Counted from the stretch's first letter, positions 1-8,701 are shown. The stretch: DNA of 64,000 nt from JAUIAI01 sp041396685 (GCA_041396685.1 JAWKYD010000019.1:62001-126000); one strand, 5' to 3'. Numbers and translations are program-made. The notes: a model not told the origin generated them from the sequence alone.

Positions 1-2
1 CG

Positions 3-746
3 CGCATCATGCAACTACTCGACGGCCTGCGCGACACCACGGTATCCATCTTCTTCGTGCCCGACATCTTCATGGTCGACCTGATCCAGGCGCGCCTCGA
101 TGCAGTCGGCGGTGTGCCGATCGTGGCGGTCTGCGACTCGCCCTTCGAGGGGGTTACCGGCCTCACCAAGCGCCTGTCGGACATCATCATCGCGTTGCTG
201 GCAATCGTGGCCACGGCGCCGCTGATGCTGGCCATTGCCGCGGCCGTCAAGTTCACGTCGCCGGGACCGGTCATCTTCCGCCAGAAGCGCTACGGCCTGG
301 ACGGCAAGGAGATCAACGTCTGGAAGTTCCGCAGCATGACCACCACCGACAACGGTGAAACGGTCCGCCAGGCCACCGTGAACGACCCGCGCATTACCAA
401 GGTCGGCCATTTCCTGTGCCGCACCTCGCTGGATGAACTACCCCAGTTCTTCAATGTGCTCGAAGGCCGGATGAGCGTGGTCGGCCCGCGGCCGCACGCG
501 GTCGCGCACAACGAAACCTTCCGCAAGGTCATCAAGGGTTACATGGTGCGCCACAAGGTCAAGCCGGGCATCACCGGCTGGGCGCAGGTCAATGGCGCGC
601 GCGGCGAAACCCCGCAGCTGGCCGATATGGAGCGGCGCGTGGCGCTCGATCTCGAATACCTGCGCAGCTGGTCCCTGCGGCTCGATCTCTACATCATCTG
701 GCGCACGGTGGCGCTGGTCTTCACGGGCGACCCGAAGGCGTATTGA
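3..746 (+). CDS. Undecaprenyl-phosphate sugar phosphotransferase, C-terminal part (cut by window edge)
   Basis: The reading frame is already open at the left edge, so the N-terminus lies outside the window. It transfers a sugar-1-phosphate from a UDP-sugar to undecaprenyl phosphate, the first step in building an exopolysaccharide or O-antigen repeat at the inner membrane. The visible part has the end of the N-terminal nucleotide-binding-like domain, then a transmembrane helix (IIIALLAIVATAPLMLAIAA) and the bacterial sugar transferase domain. That domain shows the family marks PGPVIFRQKR, WKFRSM, TSLDELPQFFNVL, SVVGPRPH, KPGITGWAQVNG and DLEYLRSWS. This is the WcaJ/PssY-like class; the exact sugar cannot be read from sequence. 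The UDP-GlcNAc epimerase that follows on the opposite strand supports a polysaccharide locus. Confidence 0.93.
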   Translation, partial: RIMQLLDGLRDTTVSIFFVPDIFMVDLIQARLDAVGGVPIVAVCDSPFEGVTGLTKRLSDIIIALLAIVATAPLMLAIAAAVKFTSPGPVIFRQKRYGLDGKEINVWKFRSMTTTDNGETVRQATVNDPRITKVGHFLCRTSLDELPQFFNVLEGRMSVVGPRPHAVAHNETFRKVIKGYMVRHKVKPGITGWAQVNGARGETPQLADMERRVALDLEYLRSWSLRLDLYIIWRTVALVFTGDPKAY

Positions 747-756
747 GTGCCGGGCC

Positions 757-838
757 GGCCCGCCCGGGGACAGCCGCCCGAGGACAGCCGCCCGAGGACA
801 GCCGCTCGAGGACACCCGCCGAAGGACACCCGCTCAGG
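757..838. repeat. Short GC-rich tandem repeat between convergent genes
   Basis: Imperfect units of about 13 bp of the form GAGGACAGCCGCCC follow the sugar transferase stop codon and run into the end of the convergent epimerase gene. Nothing suggests that they are coding. The ends of the two genes meet here, so the repeats occupy the shared 3' region. Confidence 0.6.
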
Positions 839-1943
839 GACGACGGTCTGCGACGAGCGCCGCCACCACCCGTTCAGCCGCACCGGGCGCGCCATACGGG
901 CTGACCGCAAGCCCCCGCGTGCCGATTCGCGCACGCACCGTGTCGACCAAATGCCGTGCGCCGCGCTGCAGCGGGCAGAGCACGTTCCAGCCCGAGTCGA
1001 CCAGTTCCACCCATTCGGTTTGCTCCCGAAAGGTCACGCACGGTCTGCCATGGAAGAATGCCTCCTTCTGCACGCCGCCCGAGTCGGTCAGGATGAGTGC
1101 CGCGGCCTGCTCGAGCCGGACCATGTCCAGGAAGCCAAGGGGGTCCGTGATCGTCACGCCTGCGACCCGAAGCTCGATGCCCTGCGCGGCAGCCAGCGCG
1201 CGGGTGCGCGGATGCAAAGGCAACACGATCTGCAACTCCCGCCCCAGTGCGGCCAAGGCGTCGAACAGGTGACGCAGCAGCACGGGATCGTCGGTGTTTT
1301 CGGCCCGGTGCACCGTGCAGAGCACGATCGGCGAGGCCTCGCACAAGCCTAGCCTGACGAGAACGTCCGAACGCTGACGGGCGATCTGCACATAGGCCAG
1401 CGCGGCGTCCTGCATGACGTCGCCGCACTGAACCACGCGTGCCGGCGGAATGCCTTCGGCAAGCAACCGCGCGGTAGCGGTGTCGGTGGGGGTCAGCAGC
1501 AGGTCGGCGGTATGGTCGGTGAGGATCCGGTTGATCTCTTCGGGCATCGCGCGATTGAACGAGCGCAGACCTGCCTCGACATGAGCTACCGGGATGTGCA
1601 GCTTGGATGCCGCCAGCGCACCGGCCAGGGTGGAGTTGGTGTCGCCGTACACCAGCACCCAGTCGGGCCGCAAGGCCAGCAGCTGTGCCTCGATCGCCTC
1701 GAGCATGCGACCGGTCATCGCGCCATGCGACATCGAATGGATGTTCAGGTGGTGCTGCGGCCGGGGGATGTCCATCTCGTCGAAGAACACGGTCGACATG
1801 TTGTCGTCGAAGTGCTGGCCGGTGTGCACGATGGTTTCGACGACATCGCCATGGGCCTGAATGGCCTTGCTCACCACGGCCGCCTTGACGAATTGCGGGC
1901 GGGCGCCGAGAACGGTCATGACATGAATGCTCATGGGTCGCAC
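834..1943 (-). CDS. wecB: UDP-N-acetylglucosamine 2-epimerase, non-hydrolysing
   Basis: The enzyme interconverts UDP-GlcNAc and UDP-ManNAc to supply ManNAc-type sugars for cell-surface polysaccharide. The 369 residues match the usual family length. Family marks are the opening VLGARPQFVKAA, TGQHFDDNMS, VYGDTNSTLAGA, HVEAGLRSFNRAMPEEINR, TVHRAEN, LPLHPRT and DSGGVQKEAFF. It starts either at 1943 or three codons later at the ATG giving MSIHVMTV, which places the fold start more naturally. It converges on the sugar phosphotransferase, consistent with the edge of an EPS or O-antigen locus. Confidence 0.95.
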   Translation of the reverse strand: MRPMSIHVMTVLGARPQFVKAAVVSKAIQAHGDVVETIVHTGQHFDDNMSTVFFDEMDIPRPQHHLNIHSMSHGAMTGRMLEAIEAQLLALRPDWVLVYGDTNSTLAGALAASKLHIPVAHVEAGLRSFNRAMPEEINRILTDHTADLLLTPTDTATARLLAEGIPPARVVQCGDVMQDAALAYVQIARQRSDVLVRLGLCEASPIVLCTVHRAENTDDPVLLRHLFDALAALGRELQIVLPLHPRTRALAAAQGIELRVAGVTITDPLGFLDMVRLEQAAALILTDSGGVQKEAFFHGRPCVTFREQTEWVELVDSGWNVLCPLQRGARHLVDTVRARIGTRGLAVSPYGAPGAAERVVAALVADRRP

Positions 1944-2192
1944 AGTATCCGGTGACGTTCACCGGAGCCAGCCGCGGTCGCCAATCGGCCGGTAGCGCGG
2001 TCGAGCGGACACCGGGGCCGGCGGCTCGTCGGGCCGACGCCTGGGCTGGCTGAGCTCGTCGCGCGGACGCCTGGGCTGGCTGAGCCGCTCGAGCGGCCGA
2101 CGGGGCCGGCCGCTCGACGGCCCTCGACCGCCCTCGAAGGCCCTAGCCGACTTCTCGTCAGTGGGGCCGCCAACTTGCGTGGCCGATGGGTC
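1944..2192. repeat. Intergenic spacer with GC-rich direct repeats
   Basis: This spacer lies between the wecB start and the 3' end of the carbonic-anhydrase-like gene. It has no convincing gene. It contains a 19-bp perfect direct repeat (GACGCCTGGGCTGGCTGAG at 2036-2054 and 2066-2084, 30 bp apart) within more diverged copies built from CGAGCGG and GGGCCGGC words. Confidence 0.55.
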
Positions 2193-3419
2193 TCAGAGCG
2201 TGCCCTTGACCCGGCGGCCGTTGAGCGCCTGCAGCGGGCGCGCGCTGGCCGGCAAGAGCTTCTCGAAGACCTCGTACTGCCGCCGCGCGATGATCACCGG
2301 ATGGCGCATCACCAGCCAGCGCACCCCTTCGGTGCAGGGCGGGGTCGTCAGCGATCCGTCGTAGACAAAACGACCATGGTCGGACGGCAACAGGCCGCTC
2401 GGGTCGAGTCGGTCCATGCCTCGCTGGACGCCTTCCGGGTCGAGCGGAATGTTGTTCAACACCTGCTGGAACACGGGGTTGCCCTGCTTGCCGGTGTCAT
2501 CGGCGCCCTCGGAGCGATCGATCATCAAGGGCACCGAAATCGCCACGATCCGGCCGACCTCGTTTTCGTGGATCAGGTGCGCGCTCATGTCGGGCCGCAC
2601 ACCGTCGACCAGATGCTCGCCGGGGCGGTGAAAGCGGATTCGCTTCAGCCGCAGGCGCTGGCCGTCGGCGACCATGGTGCTGGCGCCGTCGAGCGACACG
2701 ATCAGCGTGCGGCCGTCGTCGATGACATGGAAACGACCGGGACGATAGCGCAGATCGAGCGGCGCCGGTTCGACGGGAATCGACTCGGACAAGGCCACCG
2801 GCGACTGCTGCTCACCGATCATGCAGGCGGCGAAGTCGACCCGCAGGCGGCCCCAGTGGTCGGGGCCGCCCGGCCCGAGATAGGCCCAGTCGACGGGCGG
2901 CGGCAGCGGGGGCGGACCGGCATTGACTGGTGGGCAAGGACTCACTTCATCGTCGTGGGTCACGAGCTTCAAACGTCGCGTCACCGGCGGCGCGTGGGTC
3001 GGCGCCGGGACGCGCACCTGCGACACCGTGGGATCGTGTGGTGCGGCCTCGGGACACAATGGAATATCCGGCAGCGTGGGTGCACGGGCGATCGCCGCGA
3101 GCACCAGCGCGCGCAGGGGATCTTCGGGCTCCGGCGGCGCAGCCGGCTTCTTTTCGGGCGTCTTGGGCTTAGTGGGCACTCGCTGACGCGTGACGCGCAG
3201 GACGTTTCGCTCCGGGGCCTGCACCTTGGCCTTGTCGGGATCGTTATTGAGCACGCGGTACAAACGGTTGCGCAGCTGATCCATGACCACCGGATCGCTG
3301 ATCGACGGCGCCTGCGCGTGCGCCGTCCCCAGGTGAGCGCACACCAACAGGGCAAGGATTCCCAAGCCGCTGCCTTGCGATGCCCGACCCGGGGTCGGTG
3401 CTCTGTCATGGCGCTTCAC
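2193..3419 (-). CDS. Alpha-carbonic-anhydrase-like exported protein lacking one zinc ligand
   Basis: The C-terminal half is an alpha-carbonic anhydrase fold: it shows W-x-GP-x3-W, QSP, FHRPGEH, SAHLIHEN and SLTTPPCTEGVRW. In catalytic members the first strand reads FHFH and supplies two zinc histidines. Here it reads IRFH, so the first ligand (His94 in human CA II numbering) is Arg262, while the His96 and His119 equivalents remain. Vertebrate CA-related proteins VIII, X and XI are known to lose catalysis through the same substitution. The N-terminal half is a Pro-rich extension of about 170 residues. I chose the GTG at 3419 because it gives a compact signal peptide ending AHA-QA and has AGGACGG just upstream; an ATG at 3443 and a longer frame to 3554 also exist. 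The gene diverges from the histidine kinase. Confidence 0.82.
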   Translation of the reverse strand: MKRHDRAPTPGRASQGSGLGILALLVCAHLGTAHAQAPSISDPVVMDQLRNRLYRVLNNDPDKAKVQAPERNVLRVTRQRVPTKPKTPEKKPAAPPEPEDPLRALVLAAIARAPTLPDIPLCPEAAPHDPTVSQVRVPAPTHAPPVTRRLKLVTHDDEVSPCPPVNAGPPPLPPPVDWAYLGPGGPDHWGRLRVDFAACMIGEQQSPVALSESIPVEPAPLDLRYRPGRFHVIDDGRTLIVSLDGASTMVADGQRLRLKRIRFHRPGEHLVDGVRPDMSAHLIHENEVGRIVAISVPLMIDRSEGADDTGKQGNPVFQQVLNNIPLDPEGVQRGMDRLDPSGLLPSDHGRFVYDGSLTTPPCTEGVRWLVMRHPVIIARRQYEVFEKLLPASARPLQALNGRRVKGTL

Positions 3420-3567
3420 CCGTCCTATAACGGCAGCGATCATCAGCACTTGAAAACTTGTGGGGCCCCTTCCCCATTGTTGGGTGTTCGGGCCATTGCC
3501 CAGGACGAACCGGAACTCGATACTTGCCGGCCTCCGTCCCCCCTGGTTTCGCAATGCTGTCCCGCCA

Positions 3568-5430
3568 ATGACCGAGTCGAGCCTGAACCGTCATCCCAAC
3601 CGTCTGGTCGATCGCGGCCTGTCGCGCATTTGGTCCCTCGATGACGCCTTGTTCGAGTCGCTCGACGCACGGGCGGCCAAGCGCTTCGTCGATCACGAGC
3701 TCGACATCCGGCTCGCGCAGTCCCGCTTCTCCCCGGTGCCGCTCGCCTTGGCCGTCGGGCTGGTCTGGATGCATGAGGACAACCCCCTGCCCGGCTGGCT
3801 GGGCATCGTCTGGGTTGCGCTCGTCCTGTGCACGCAAACCTTCAGACGGTGGCGCCTGCAACAACTGGCCATCTCGCCGGCCCCGCCCGTCAAGCGGTTT
3901 CGCGCCGCCCAGTCTCTGGGCTTGATCTCCGGGTCCTCGATCCTGGTCGGCCTGTTCTCGCTGCCGTGGATGCCGGCCGTGCCGCGCGCGATTCTCACCA
4001 TGGTGGTCACCTTCATGCTGATCGCCACGGTCGGCAACTCGCTCAGCAGCCGCTTCACGATCATGTTCATCGTCGCGCCGATGATCTCGATGCTGGCCCT
4101 GGCCTGGGCGCTCTGGCCACCGCCGGGCGTTTCCCATATCACCGGCGCCATGATCGCGGTATTGATCGTCATGCTCGGCCTCGCGCTGGGACGCCTGTCC
4201 CGACAGGCGACGCAAAGCGTCCTCGAACTGCTCGAGGCCCGTCAGGACCTGGAGCGGGCCAACGGTGAACTGAATGTCTTGTACGACGACGCCAAGGCCG
4301 CGAATCGGGCCAAGAGTCAGTTCCTGGCGGCCGCGAGCCACGATCTACGCCAGCCGATTCAAGCCTTGACCGCGATTGCCGCGGCGATGCGACTCAACCC
4401 TCGCGACCCGGAGCACAACAGCCTGGTCGGCACGATGAACCAGGCGCTGGCGAATCTGAAAGACGGGCTCGATGATCTGCTCGATCTGTCTCGCCTGGAG
4501 GTCGGCGGGATGGAGTTTCGCCGCGAGCCGATCGATCTCGAGCGTTTGCTGAACGGCAAGCAGGCTCAGTTCGGGCCGCGGGCCCGCGCGGAGGGTCTGA
4601 CGCTCACCATTTCCGCCGAGCGGGCGGTGCACGCGGTCACCGACCGCCCTGCCCTCGACCGCGTCCTGAACAACCTGATCGACAATGCGATCAAGTACAC
4701 GCCGGCCGGCGGCCGCATCGAGCTGCGGGCCAGCCGGCAGCAGTCCGACGTGATCGTGTCGGTCATCGACGACGGGCAAGGTATCGCCCATGAAGACCAG
4801 GCACACGTCTTCGATGCCTTCTATCGCGTCGACGAACCCGCCAGGCGCCGCCGCGAGGGCCTCGGACTCGGGTTGGCGATCGTCCAGCGCCTGTGCGGGC
4901 TCCTGCAGATCCCGATCGAACTCGTTTCGACGCCGGGCAAGGGCACGCGCATCGACCTTCGGTTTGTCGCAACCGACCAATGCGAGCGACGCAACGATGC
5001 CCACGCGCCTCAGCACACACTGCGCGCGGGCCTGCAGTTGCTGATCGTCGAAGACGAGGAACCCGTCCGAATGGCTCTCGCGGCACTGCTCGAGCGACTG
5101 GGTGCCTCGATCGAGCTGGCCGCCACCGCAACGGAAGCGATGCAGTGCCTGGCGCGCAGCGACTACGACCTGATCATCTCCGACCTGCGCCTCGGCTCGG
5201 CCGCCGCCGGCGTCGCCCTGATCCAGCACGTGCGTGGGCACCGGCCCGACACGCGCCTGCTGGTGATCACAGGTGACACCACCCTGGCCGCGATCGGCTG
5301 GCTGCGCGATCTCGGCATACCCGTCCTCGCAAAGCCGGTGACCGCCGAGGCGCTCGTCAACGAAATCAACCGCATCGTCTCGCACGATGCCGACGGTACG
5401 GACCATCGCGCGGACGTTCATCAGAGTTGA
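3568..5430 (+). CDS. Hybrid sensor histidine kinase with C-terminal receiver domain
   Basis: This is a 620-residue membrane-bound two-component kinase. About six hydrophobic segments lie between residues 50 and 215, followed by a short coiled linker. The dimerisation/phosphoacceptor motif is ASHDLRQP with the phosphorylated His at residue 258. The ATPase domain has NNLIDNAIKYT (N box), DDGQGIA (G1) and GLGLGLAI (G2). The receiver domain runs from about residue 490, with LLIVEDEE, phosphoacceptor Asp539 (ISDLRLG) and the conserved Lys in LAKPVT. No separate periplasmic sensor domain is evident, so the membrane domain probably senses the signal. The ATG at 3568 removes an unlikely upstream extension. 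The response regulator gene follows after 154 bp and is the probable partner. Confidence 0.92.
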   Translation: MTESSLNRHPNRLVDRGLSRIWSLDDALFESLDARAAKRFVDHELDIRLAQSRFSPVPLALAVGLVWMHEDNPLPGWLGIVWVALVLCTQTFRRWRLQQLAISPAPPVKRFRAAQSLGLISGSSILVGLFSLPWMPAVPRAILTMVVTFMLIATVGNSLSSRFTIMFIVAPMISMLALAWALWPPPGVSHITGAMIAVLIVMLGLALGRLSRQATQSVLELLEARQDLERANGELNVLYDDAKAANRAKSQFLAAASHDLRQPIQALTAIAAAMRLNPRDPEHNSLVGTMNQALANLKDGLDDLLDLSRLEVGGMEFRREPIDLERLLNGKQAQFGPRARAEGLTLTISAERAVHAVTDRPALDRVLNNLIDNAIKYTPAGGRIELRASRQQSDVIVSVIDDGQGIAHEDQAHVFDAFYRVDEPARRRREGLGLGLAIVQRLCGLLQIPIELVSTPGKGTRIDLRFVATDQCERRNDAHAPQHTLRAGLQLLIVEDEEPVRMALAALLERLGASIELAATATEAMQCLARSDYDLIISDLRLGSAAAGVALIQHVRGHRPDTRLLVITGDTTLAAIGWLRDLGIPVLAKPVTAEALVNEINRIVSHDADGTDHRADVHQS

Positions 5431-5584
5431 GCCCGTGCGCCTGTCCGTTTGGCCAGGCCACCGACGGCCATACGAACAGGCGGCGCCACTTGCGCGCCAT
5501 TCAAGGACGCCCTTCGTTGACGACCCTGGCCGCCTCGGCTACAAGCACACGGGGAGGAGAGCAGCGGATGGCCGAAGCACGCGA

Positions 5585-6247
5585 ATGAAGGTTCTGATCA
5601 TCGACGACCATCCCATGGTCCGTACCACGCTCGCCGCGCTGATCCAACAGCTGCGACCGGGCGCTCAGATTCTGCAGGCAGACGACATCGAGCAGGCCGA
5701 GCGCCAGTGGATTCCCGTCGATCTGGTGCTGCTGGATCTGCAGTTGCCGGGCAGCCAGGGCGAGGCCACCATCCACCACGCCCTCAAGGTGTTGCGCGAT
5801 GCGCCGATCGCGGTGGTGTCGGGTTCGACCGATCCGCGGCTGATTCGCAGCGCGTTGCAGGCCGGCCTGCGCGGCTTCATCCCGAAGGCCTCCAGCACCG
5901 AGATACTGACCAGCGCGCTGGCGCTCATTCTCGCTGGCGCCGACTACTTCCCGCCGCTGCGCGCGCTGCCGTCCTTGAGCGATCCGGCCGGCAACCATGC
6001 CTGGCTCGACGAGGGCCTGAGCGACAAACAGCTCGAAGTGCTGGCGCTGCTCGAGCGCGGCATGCCCAACAAGCAGATTGCCCGGCTGCTGAGCATCTCC
6101 GAGAGCACGGTCAAGTATCACCTCGACCGCATCTTCCGCTACCTGGGCGTACACCGGCGCACCGCGGCCATCTTCGAAGCGCGTCGGCGCCGACTGCTCG
6201 ACCGCCGGGGCCCGGACCGCGCCGAGCCTCCGTCCGCCGAGCACTGA
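5585..6247 (+). CDS. LuxR/NarL-family response regulator
   Basis: This is a 220-residue transcription factor. The receiver domain opens with VLIIDDHPMVR, has phosphoacceptor Asp51 in LLDLQLPG, and carries the usual switch residues. The C-terminal LuxR-type helix-turn-helix covers about residues 145-205 (LSDKQLEVLALL, NKQIARLLSISESTVKYHLDRIF). The ATG at 5585 gives a receiver domain that starts at its first strand, and the upstream frame has no homology. It is most likely phosphorylated by the adjacent hybrid kinase. A 13-bp word upstream (5444-5456, TCCGTTTGGCCAG) recurs before the sigma-factor gene at 10636 and could be a binding site. Confidence 0.93.
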   Translation: MKVLIIDDHPMVRTTLAALIQQLRPGAQILQADDIEQAERQWIPVDLVLLDLQLPGSQGEATIHHALKVLRDAPIAVVSGSTDPRLIRSALQAGLRGFIPKASSTEILTSALALILAGADYFPPLRALPSLSDPAGNHAWLDEGLSDKQLEVLALLERGMPNKQIARLLSISESTVKYHLDRIFRYLGVHRRTAAIFEARRRRLLDRRGPDRAEPPSAEH

Positions 6248-6286
6248 GCGCTGGCGCGCGCCGCGTCGCTCCCATCTCGGCGCAAA

Positions 6287-6433
6287 CGGCCTTTCGGCCG
6301 ACGTCCTCCCATCTGAGTTCGGCTCCTCGGCGGACGTCCTCCCTTCTGAGTCGGCTTCTCGGCGGACGTCCTCTCTTCTGAGTTCGGCTTCTCGGCCGAT
6401 GTCCTCCCGTCTGAGTACCGCCTCTCGGCCACG
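6287..6433. repeat. Minisatellite of about 33 bp, four copies
   Basis: The 359-bp gap between the response regulator and the next gene contains about four tandem copies of a unit close to TCGGCGGACGTCCTCCC plus TTCTGAGTTCGGCT. Copies differ by single substitutions and one small deletion, and they share an alternating CGGCCGA / CGGCGGA core. Reading frames through it on the minus strand look like translated repeats rather than a real protein. Confidence 0.75.
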
Positions 6434-6606
6434 CCCCGACGCGTGCGCCGGCGACGCTTTCCCCCTGAGCCTTGGACGCGCCACACGCGCTCGTGTGACG
6501 CGACCAATCGGCACAAGTGTTTTGACCGAAACGCACCGCCCGAGCGCATCACACCGCGCGACGCCGTCCGTCTCACCCCGCATGTCCAGCCCTTCAGGGA
6601 GCGATC

Positions 6607-7176
6607 ATGCGAGCGAGCGACGAGCTTCGACTTTGTTGGACCCGGGACCCCTTGCTACTCGGGCGAATGGCCGTGCGCCGATACCGGATCTTTCGCCAGC
6701 GCTACGGCGACATCGACTATCCCGACACGCCCGTGCAGGCCGATGTCACCGGACAGACCTGTCTGCTGCTGCGGCCCGACGAGGACATCGTCGGCGGCAT
6801 TCGTCTGAACGAGGTCGACGGCGCCAGCGTGGGCCAGTTGCCGCTGGTGGCCGCCGATGGTCTCGAACTGCCGCCGGCGCTCACGGCGGAAGCCAGCCGG
6901 ATTGCACGCGTATCGGAACTCGGGGGCCTGTTCGTGAACCCGGACAACACGCCCAGAGATGCCGGCGCCAGACTGTACTTGGCCGCGGCGCAGCGTTGCG
7001 CGATGCAGGGTGTCGGTCTGGTGCTGCTGGTCGCACCCGGTGGCAATCTGCGTCTGTACCGCCGCCTGGCCCAACAGGTTGGCTGGAAGCTGCGCCTGCA
7101 CCCCGAGGCCGACTGCGAGGCGCTCAGCCGGCGCAAGGGCGCGGCGCTCGCGCTGGCCAGCCTGGTGCCACGCTGA
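6607..7176 (+). CDS. GNAT-fold N-acyltransferase, autoinducer-synthase-like
   Basis: This protein has 189 residues and a good ribosome-binding site (AGGGAG) upstream of the ATG. The arrangement resembles LuxI-type and exosortase-associated acyltransferases: an early RYRIFRQRYGDIDYPDTPVQ segment, a central VGGIRLNEV strand, SRIARVSELGGLFVNP, and a C-terminal LYRRLAQQVGWKL helix. The family acylates a small amine or amino acid using acyl-ACP or acyl-CoA. I cannot tell whether it makes a signal molecule, and the strict LuxI residues are not all clear. Its place directly after a kinase/LuxR-regulator pair suggests a role in signalling. The function remains unproven. Confidence 0.6.
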   Translation: MRASDELRLCWTRDPLLLGRMAVRRYRIFRQRYGDIDYPDTPVQADVTGQTCLLLRPDEDIVGGIRLNEVDGASVGQLPLVAADGLELPPALTAEASRIARVSELGGLFVNPDNTPRDAGARLYLAAAQRCAMQGVGLVLLVAPGGNLRLYRRLAQQVGWKLRLHPEADCEALSRRKGAALALASLVPR

Positions 7177-7208
7177 CGCGCAGCGGCGACGATGCCCGAT
7201 TGCGGGCG

Positions 7209-7230
7209 CTGGCCGCCAGACGGCGGCCAG
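7209..7230. terminator. GC-rich hairpin between convergent genes
   Basis: CTGGCCGCC and GGCGGCCAG form a perfect 9-bp stem around the loop AGAC. It sits between the GNAT gene and the convergent periplasmic-protein gene. There is no T-run on either side, so it would be a weak or Rho-assisted bidirectional terminator. Confidence 0.45.
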
Positions 7231-7248
7231 GCCACGCATTGGGGCACT

Positions 7249-7731
7249 TCAGAACTTGGGCTTGGGCATTTCGTCGAACGGGACCGCCGAGCATGTCATG
7301 GCCATCGTGCCGAGCACTTCGCCGCGCTGGTCACGCAATGCGCCATCGAGCTTGCCCGTGTGGCGGTCGATGGACAGCCGCACGCTGGTCAACGAGCGCA
7401 GATGCGGATAGATCTCGACGATCTCACCCGTCAGCCAGTGTTGAAAGATGCGCGAGCCCGCACCGGGCATGCGATAGCGGATGGTGTAGGCCCGCTCGCT
7501 GGCCTGGTAGGGCACCGTCTCGCCGATGGGCAGCACGCTCGAGCTCTGGATGAGCGCGGTCATGTCGTTGTCGCGCAGCGCGAACTCGGCGTCGGCAGGA
7601 CGGCTGCGACCATCGGCGATGAACTCGCCCTCGCAGCGCAGATAGAGATGGTAGATCTGGCCGTGCACCGGCGCGCCCGCCACGAGGTAGAGCGAAACTC
7701 CTGCGACGCAAAACCACGGCCATCGGGTCAT
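7249..7731 (-). CDS. Small exported protein of unknown function
   Basis: This is a 160-residue protein with an N-terminal signal peptide (MTRWPWFCVAGVSLYLVAGAPVHG, cleavage likely before QIYH). The mature part is about 135 residues, with two cysteines (RCEGEF and MTCSAV) that could form a disulfide. I do not recognise a named family. It is the last gene of a three-gene minus-strand group, 31 bp after the CsgG-like lipoprotein gene, so it probably works in the same envelope function. The ATG at 7731 was chosen because the signal peptide begins there. Confidence 0.75.
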   Translation of the reverse strand: MTRWPWFCVAGVSLYLVAGAPVHGQIYHLYLRCEGEFIADGRSRPADAEFALRDNDMTALIQSSSVLPIGETVPYQASERAYTIRYRMPGAGSRIFQHWLTGEIVEIYPHLRSLTSVRLSIDRHTGKLDGALRDQRGEVLGTMAMTCSAVPFDEMPKPKF

Positions 7732-7762
7732 CTCGTTGCTCCGGTCGTGCGCACCAGCCGAA

Positions 7763-8659
7763 TCACCTGCTGGGAATGGACTTGCTGGCCTCGGTCTGGC
7801 CGCCCTGCACACCCAGCCGACCGCCACGCCCGAGCCCGCCCTGGACGGTCTGCGCCTTGTACTCGCGCACGGAGCGGACCATGTTGTTGTACGAGTCGAC
7901 GAACGCGGCCAGGATGGTCTTGCCCTCGGGGGTGCGCGTGTACGCGCCCAATCCGCCACCGCCACCGCCCGAGAACAAGCCGCCGGCCAGGCCGATGTCG
8001 AAGTTCTTGGCGTAGCCCACCGCCGAGGCGATCTGCACCGTCGAGCGGTTGTCGACCAGCGTCAGCGTGGTGCTGGACTCGTTGCTTCGCACGCTGCCGG
8101 CGATGGCATTGAGTATGCCGCCGCCGCGGCCGAACAGGCCTCCGCCCAGGCCCGAGGTTCCCTGCGCGGAGAGCGTGACCTCGGGCTGCAGCATGTAGTC
8201 TGCGACGACGACCTGTCCCTTCTGGACACTGCTGCCCGCACGAGCCTCACCACCTCGGCCGATCGTGTCGATCTCACTGCGGGTCTTGCTGTAGGACTTG
8301 CCACGCGCCACGATGACGAAGCAATTGGACTGCTGGATCAGCACGCGCAGAACCGGCACGGTGGAGCCGAGGCTGCCGTAGCGGCTGCGATAGCCGCGAT
8401 ACCAGCTGGCATTGGTGTCCTCGTCGATGAACAAGGTGCCCAGGGTTTCCGGGCAGCGTTCGAGCGAGGCGGTGGCGTCCTGCGTACTCGTGCCCGCCGC
8501 CGAACCGCTGACCGCCTGCGACGTCGAGCCGCCCCCTGTGACGGGACCGAGGCCCGCCAAACAGCCGGACAGGCCGGCCGCGCCGAGCGCGACGGCCGAA
8601 ATCCTGGCCAGGCGGCCGCCAAGCCGACGTCCACGCCGGTGATCGAGGACTTCGTTCAT
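7763..8659 (-). CDS. CsgG/HfaB-like outer-membrane lipoprotein
   Basis: This is a 298-residue lipoprotein. The signal sequence ends in the lipobox LSGC, with the lipidated Cys near residue 33. The body matches the CsgG/curli-assembly fold: FIDEDTNASWYRGYRSRYGS, VLRVLIQQSNCFVIVARG, VADYMLQPEVTLSAQ, and a late AFVDSYNNMVRSVREYKAQ. CsgG proteins form an outer-membrane secretion ring; related lipoproteins anchor other envelope machinery. A Gly-rich stretch (GLGGGLFGRGGGI and GLFSGGGGGGLG) sits where the CsgG constriction or barrel would be. No curli subunit genes (csgA, csgB, csgE, csgF) are nearby, so the cargo is unknown; the large repeat lipoprotein transcribed just before it is a candidate partner. 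Confidence 0.85.
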   Translation of the reverse strand: MNEVLDHRRGRRLGGRLARISAVALGAAGLSGCLAGLGPVTGGGSTSQAVSGSAAGTSTQDATASLERCPETLGTLFIDEDTNASWYRGYRSRYGSLGSTVPVLRVLIQQSNCFVIVARGKSYSKTRSEIDTIGRGGEARAGSSVQKGQVVVADYMLQPEVTLSAQGTSGLGGGLFGRGGGILNAIAGSVRSNESSTTLTLVDNRSTVQIASAVGYAKNFDIGLAGGLFSGGGGGGLGAYTRTPEGKTILAAFVDSYNNMVRSVREYKAQTVQGGLGRGGRLGVQGGQTEASKSIPSR

Positions 8660-8701
8660 ATGTCTGTCTCCAAAGTGGTGGCGTGAACGCGCGATGGCAG
8701 T

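Noticed and set aside
5501..6583. Minus-strand frame containing GRTSAEE-type repeats
   Set aside because: The repeats are the translated 33-bp minisatellite. The rest is antisense to the response regulator.
7763..8659. Complete curli operon
   Set aside because: Only the CsgG-like protein is present. No CsgA/B/E/F-like sequence is nearby.
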